Positions 62,045 to 64,000 of a DNA stretch of 64,000 bases are shown piece by piece. The first letter of the stretch is position 1; the number at the start of each line of letters is the position of its first letter. Under the pieces are notes generated by a model. It was not told the DNA's origin. It was given only the letters and a program-made list of their open reading frames with translations, and did no database searches. Source of the stretch: an uncultured Saprospiraceae bacterium (GTDB lineage: Bacteria > Bacteroidota > Bacteroidia > Chitinophagales > Saprospiraceae); contig CALFBH010000041.1 in assembly GCA_937951615.1 (NCBI GenBank), positions 124,001 through 188,000 on the forward strand, given 5' to 3'. The translations under genes were made by a program, and so were the position numbers.

Positions 62045-63772
62045 ATGAGTAGCATATTAAATCAACGTATTATAGAGAATCGCCTGAAAATTGGTGAGAT
62101 CATTAAGGAATTGCATCAGATGACGATTGACATTGGGAATGATGAACTTGCTGAGACGGTGAGTGATCTTCGGAATCGGGTGAATGATCCTTATATGTTT
62201 GTGATTGTGGGTGAAGTGAAGGCAGGGAAAAGTAGTTTTATTAATGCTTTATTGGAAACGGATAAGGAGGTTTGCAAAGTTGCTCCTGATCCATGTACCG
62301 ATACTATTCAGCAGATTTTGTATGGGGAAGAAGAAGCGACGATTACGGTGAATGAGCATTTGAAAAAGATCTTGCTGCCTGTGGAGATTTTGAAGGAAAT
62401 TGCCATTGTAGATACGCCAGGTACGAATACGATTTCTGAATATCATCAGGAAATTACGGAGCGATTTATTCCGGGTAGCGATTTGATTGTATTTGTCTTT
62501 GAAGCTAAAAACCCTTATCGACAATCTGCCTGGGACTTTTTTAGGTTTATTCATGAAGACTGGCGGAAGAAGATTATTTTTATTTTACAACAAAAAGACC
62601 TCATGGAACCTGACGACCTGGTTATCAACCATGAAGGGGTCAGGAAATATGCGATAAAACGTGGCATTGAGGCACCGAATGTTTTTAGTGTTTCTGCTAA
62701 GATGGAGATTGCAGGGAACGCAGATAGTGGTTTTTTGCCGGTACGCGATTATATACAGGAAAATATCACGGGTGGTAAAGCTCCTGTTTTAAAGCTGATT
62801 AATAATATCAATACTTCGCGCAATGTAGGCGAACGAATCGATAAAGGATTGCAAACCCGCACGGCTCAGTTGGAAGCAGACCGTCACTTCAGAGCAGACA
62901 TACATAAGACGCTGGACGAGCAGGCGGTTCGGTCGAATAATCAGATTGATACGCTGGTGGAAAATCTGGTGACGGCTTATGACCGGATTACGATAAAAAC
63001 GGGGAATGAACTGAAAGGTGGCTTAGGATTTTTTAGTATTGCCCGACGTTCGATTATGTCTGTTTTTAATAAAAGTAATACGCTGGAACAATGGCTGACT
63101 GACTTGTCGTCGAATATGGAGCGTGACCTGAATGATGCCATGCACGAGAAGTTGCAAAACGGGGTAACGGATATTGCAGAGAGTATTCAGCAGATGGCTA
63201 AAATTATTGACCTCAAAATTCGCAATAGTGAAACGATTCTGAAAAACAACCACGATATATTTGGAGACATTGCCGACCGACGTAGTAATGTGATGCGTGA
63301 TTTGCAGGAGGAGTTTTCCAAATTTATGAACAAGACAGAAAATTTTGTTGGTTCGGAGGTCTTTACGGAGGAAGGTTCTACTACGCCCAATCTTGCCGCT
63401 GGAGGTGGGCTGGCTGTGGTAGGCGTTATTCTCACTGCACTGACACAAGGCGCGGTTTTCGATATTACAGGCGGAATTTTGACGGCAGTTGGTTTCTTGT
63501 TTGCTGGCGTGACTGTTCGCTTAAAGCGGAATAAGGTGATAGAGGGTTATGATGCTGAGGTGAATAAGGGACGCATCAAGTTGGAGAATGAAGTCAGCGA
63601 AAAACTGAAGGCTTATGTCGCCAATATCAAAACTAAGATTGATGATAATTTTGACAATTTCGATGCGATGCTGGAAATAGAAGATAAGCAGGTGCAGCAG
63701 CTAACTGAACAGCATCAGCGTATTGATAGTCAGTTGGTTGGGATGCTTGGGGAGTTGGAAAGTGTGATTTAA
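62045..63772 (+). CDS. Dynamin-like GTPase (bacterial dynamin-like protein)
   Basis: A 575-aa protein. GTPase motifs: G1 GEVKAGKSSFINALL (P-loop GEVKAGKS), G2 Thr in DPCTDTIQQI, G3 VDTPGTN, G4-like QQKD (instead of N/TKxD). A long helical stalk follows, with a hydrophobic hairpin near residues 455-495 (AVVGVILTALTQGAV and GGILTAVGFLFAGVTV) that would insert into membrane, and a C-terminal coiled coil. Bacterial dynamin-like proteins remodel or protect membranes, sometimes in phage defence; a second partner gene is often adjacent but is not visible before the window ends. Divergent from the YCF48-like gene. Confidence 0.9.
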   Translation: MSSILNQRIIENRLKIGEIIKELHQMTIDIGNDELAETVSDLRNRVNDPYMFVIVGEVKAGKSSFINALLETDKEVCKVAPDPCTDTIQQILYGEEEATITVNEHLKKILLPVEILKEIAIVDTPGTNTISEYHQEITERFIPGSDLIVFVFEAKNPYRQSAWDFFRFIHEDWRKKIIFILQQKDLMEPDDLVINHEGVRKYAIKRGIEAPNVFSVSAKMEIAGNADSGFLPVRDYIQENITGGKAPVLKLINNINTSRNVGERIDKGLQTRTAQLEADRHFRADIHKTLDEQAVRSNNQIDTLVENLVTAYDRITIKTGNELKGGLGFFSIARRSIMSVFNKSNTLEQWLTDLSSNMERDLNDAMHEKLQNGVTDIAESIQQMAKIIDLKIRNSETILKNNHDIFGDIADRRSNVMRDLQEEFSKFMNKTENFVGSEVFTEEGSTTPNLAAGGGLAVVGVILTALTQGAVFDITGGILTAVGFLFAGVTVRLKRNKVIEGYDAEVNKGRIKLENEVSEKLKAYVANIKTKIDDNFDNFDAMLEIEDKQVQQLTEQHQRIDSQLVGMLGELESVI

Positions 63773-64000
63773 AATTCCAACGTTAAAAATTCCAAATTCC
63801 AAAAACAAATGCGGGTGGGCAAAATTCCAAAATAAACTCAAATTCAAAAGACAAATTCAAAAGCAAATTTAAAAACTACATGTGGGAGAAGCGTGGGTGG
63901 TAGATTCAAATTTGCTTTGCGCTCTCAGTTCTCAAGACGTTATAATTGGCTGATTTCTATTTTTTTCAAAAAAAAGCCAAAAAAATTTTGTCAAAAAAAA
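63773..64000. other. Intergenic end of window with word repeats
   Basis: No gene seen. AATTCCAAATTCCAAAA words (63774-63830) are followed by CTCAAATTCAAAAGAC words (63834-63870) and end in A/T homopolymer tracts. Confidence 0.5.

Overview
The window looks like a chromosomal segment of a Bacteroidota bacterium, most likely of the Saprospiria type. Evidence: secreted proteins that end in the Bacteroidota type IX secretion (T9SS) C-terminal sorting domain, SprB-like repeats, promoter boxes of the TAnnTTTG type, weak Shine-Dalgarno signals, and the Bacteroidota gene order rpsU-xerC-hpf-tRNAs-tuf-tRNA-Trp-secE-nusG-rplKAJL-rpoBC. No phage, plasmid, rRNA or CRISPR locus is visible. The organism is inferred from gene content only.

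Layout. Positions 1-21600 are a mixed-strand accessory part: a truncated secreted protein, an uncharacterised 477-aa protein, a 1902-aa subtilisin-like protease with propeller, dockerin-like and SprB-like parts, a GH74-type xyloglucanase-like protein, an NfeD-like membrane protein, a flippase-like membrane protein, an arsenate-reductase-like phosphatase, two small secreted helical proteins, an aldolase/acetaldehyde dehydrogenase pair, ferritin and two T9SS-type secreted proteins. From 21651 to 61938 every gene is on the minus strand. Read in the direction of transcription this block is a YCF48-like secreted protein, the complete dcw cell-wall/division cluster (mraZ-rsmH-ftsL-ftsI-murE-mraY-murD-ftsW-murG-murC-ftsQ-ftsA-ftsZ), an AbiE-type toxin-antitoxin operon, rpsU-xerC-hpf, a three-gene lipoprotein cassette, four tRNAs, tuf, tRNA-Trp, secE, nusG, four ribosomal protein genes, rpoB and rpoC. 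A dynamin-like GTPase on the plus strand closes the window.

Accessory cassettes sit inside this essential block. An ATPase plus TOPRIM-like DUF4276 pair lies between murG and murC and overlaps the murC start codon. A GxxExxY gene lies between murD and ftsW, flanked by inverted repeats and a tandem duplication of about 101 bp. The AbiEi/AbiEii pair lies between ftsZ and rpsU. The lipoprotein cassette between hpf and the tRNA cluster has near-identical terminator hairpins on both sides and an 11-G tract in the predicted promoter spacer of its first gene.

The most unusual feature is a set of intergenic elements built from short repeated words, different at each site, arranged as inverted arms. 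Seven share a central palindrome TTTTGC-RRA-GCAAAA (in either orientation), and the arms often supply the stop codon or last codons of the neighbouring gene. I do not know a named family that matches. Upstream of mraZ there is a three-box array with 10-bp spacing that resembles known MraZ operators.
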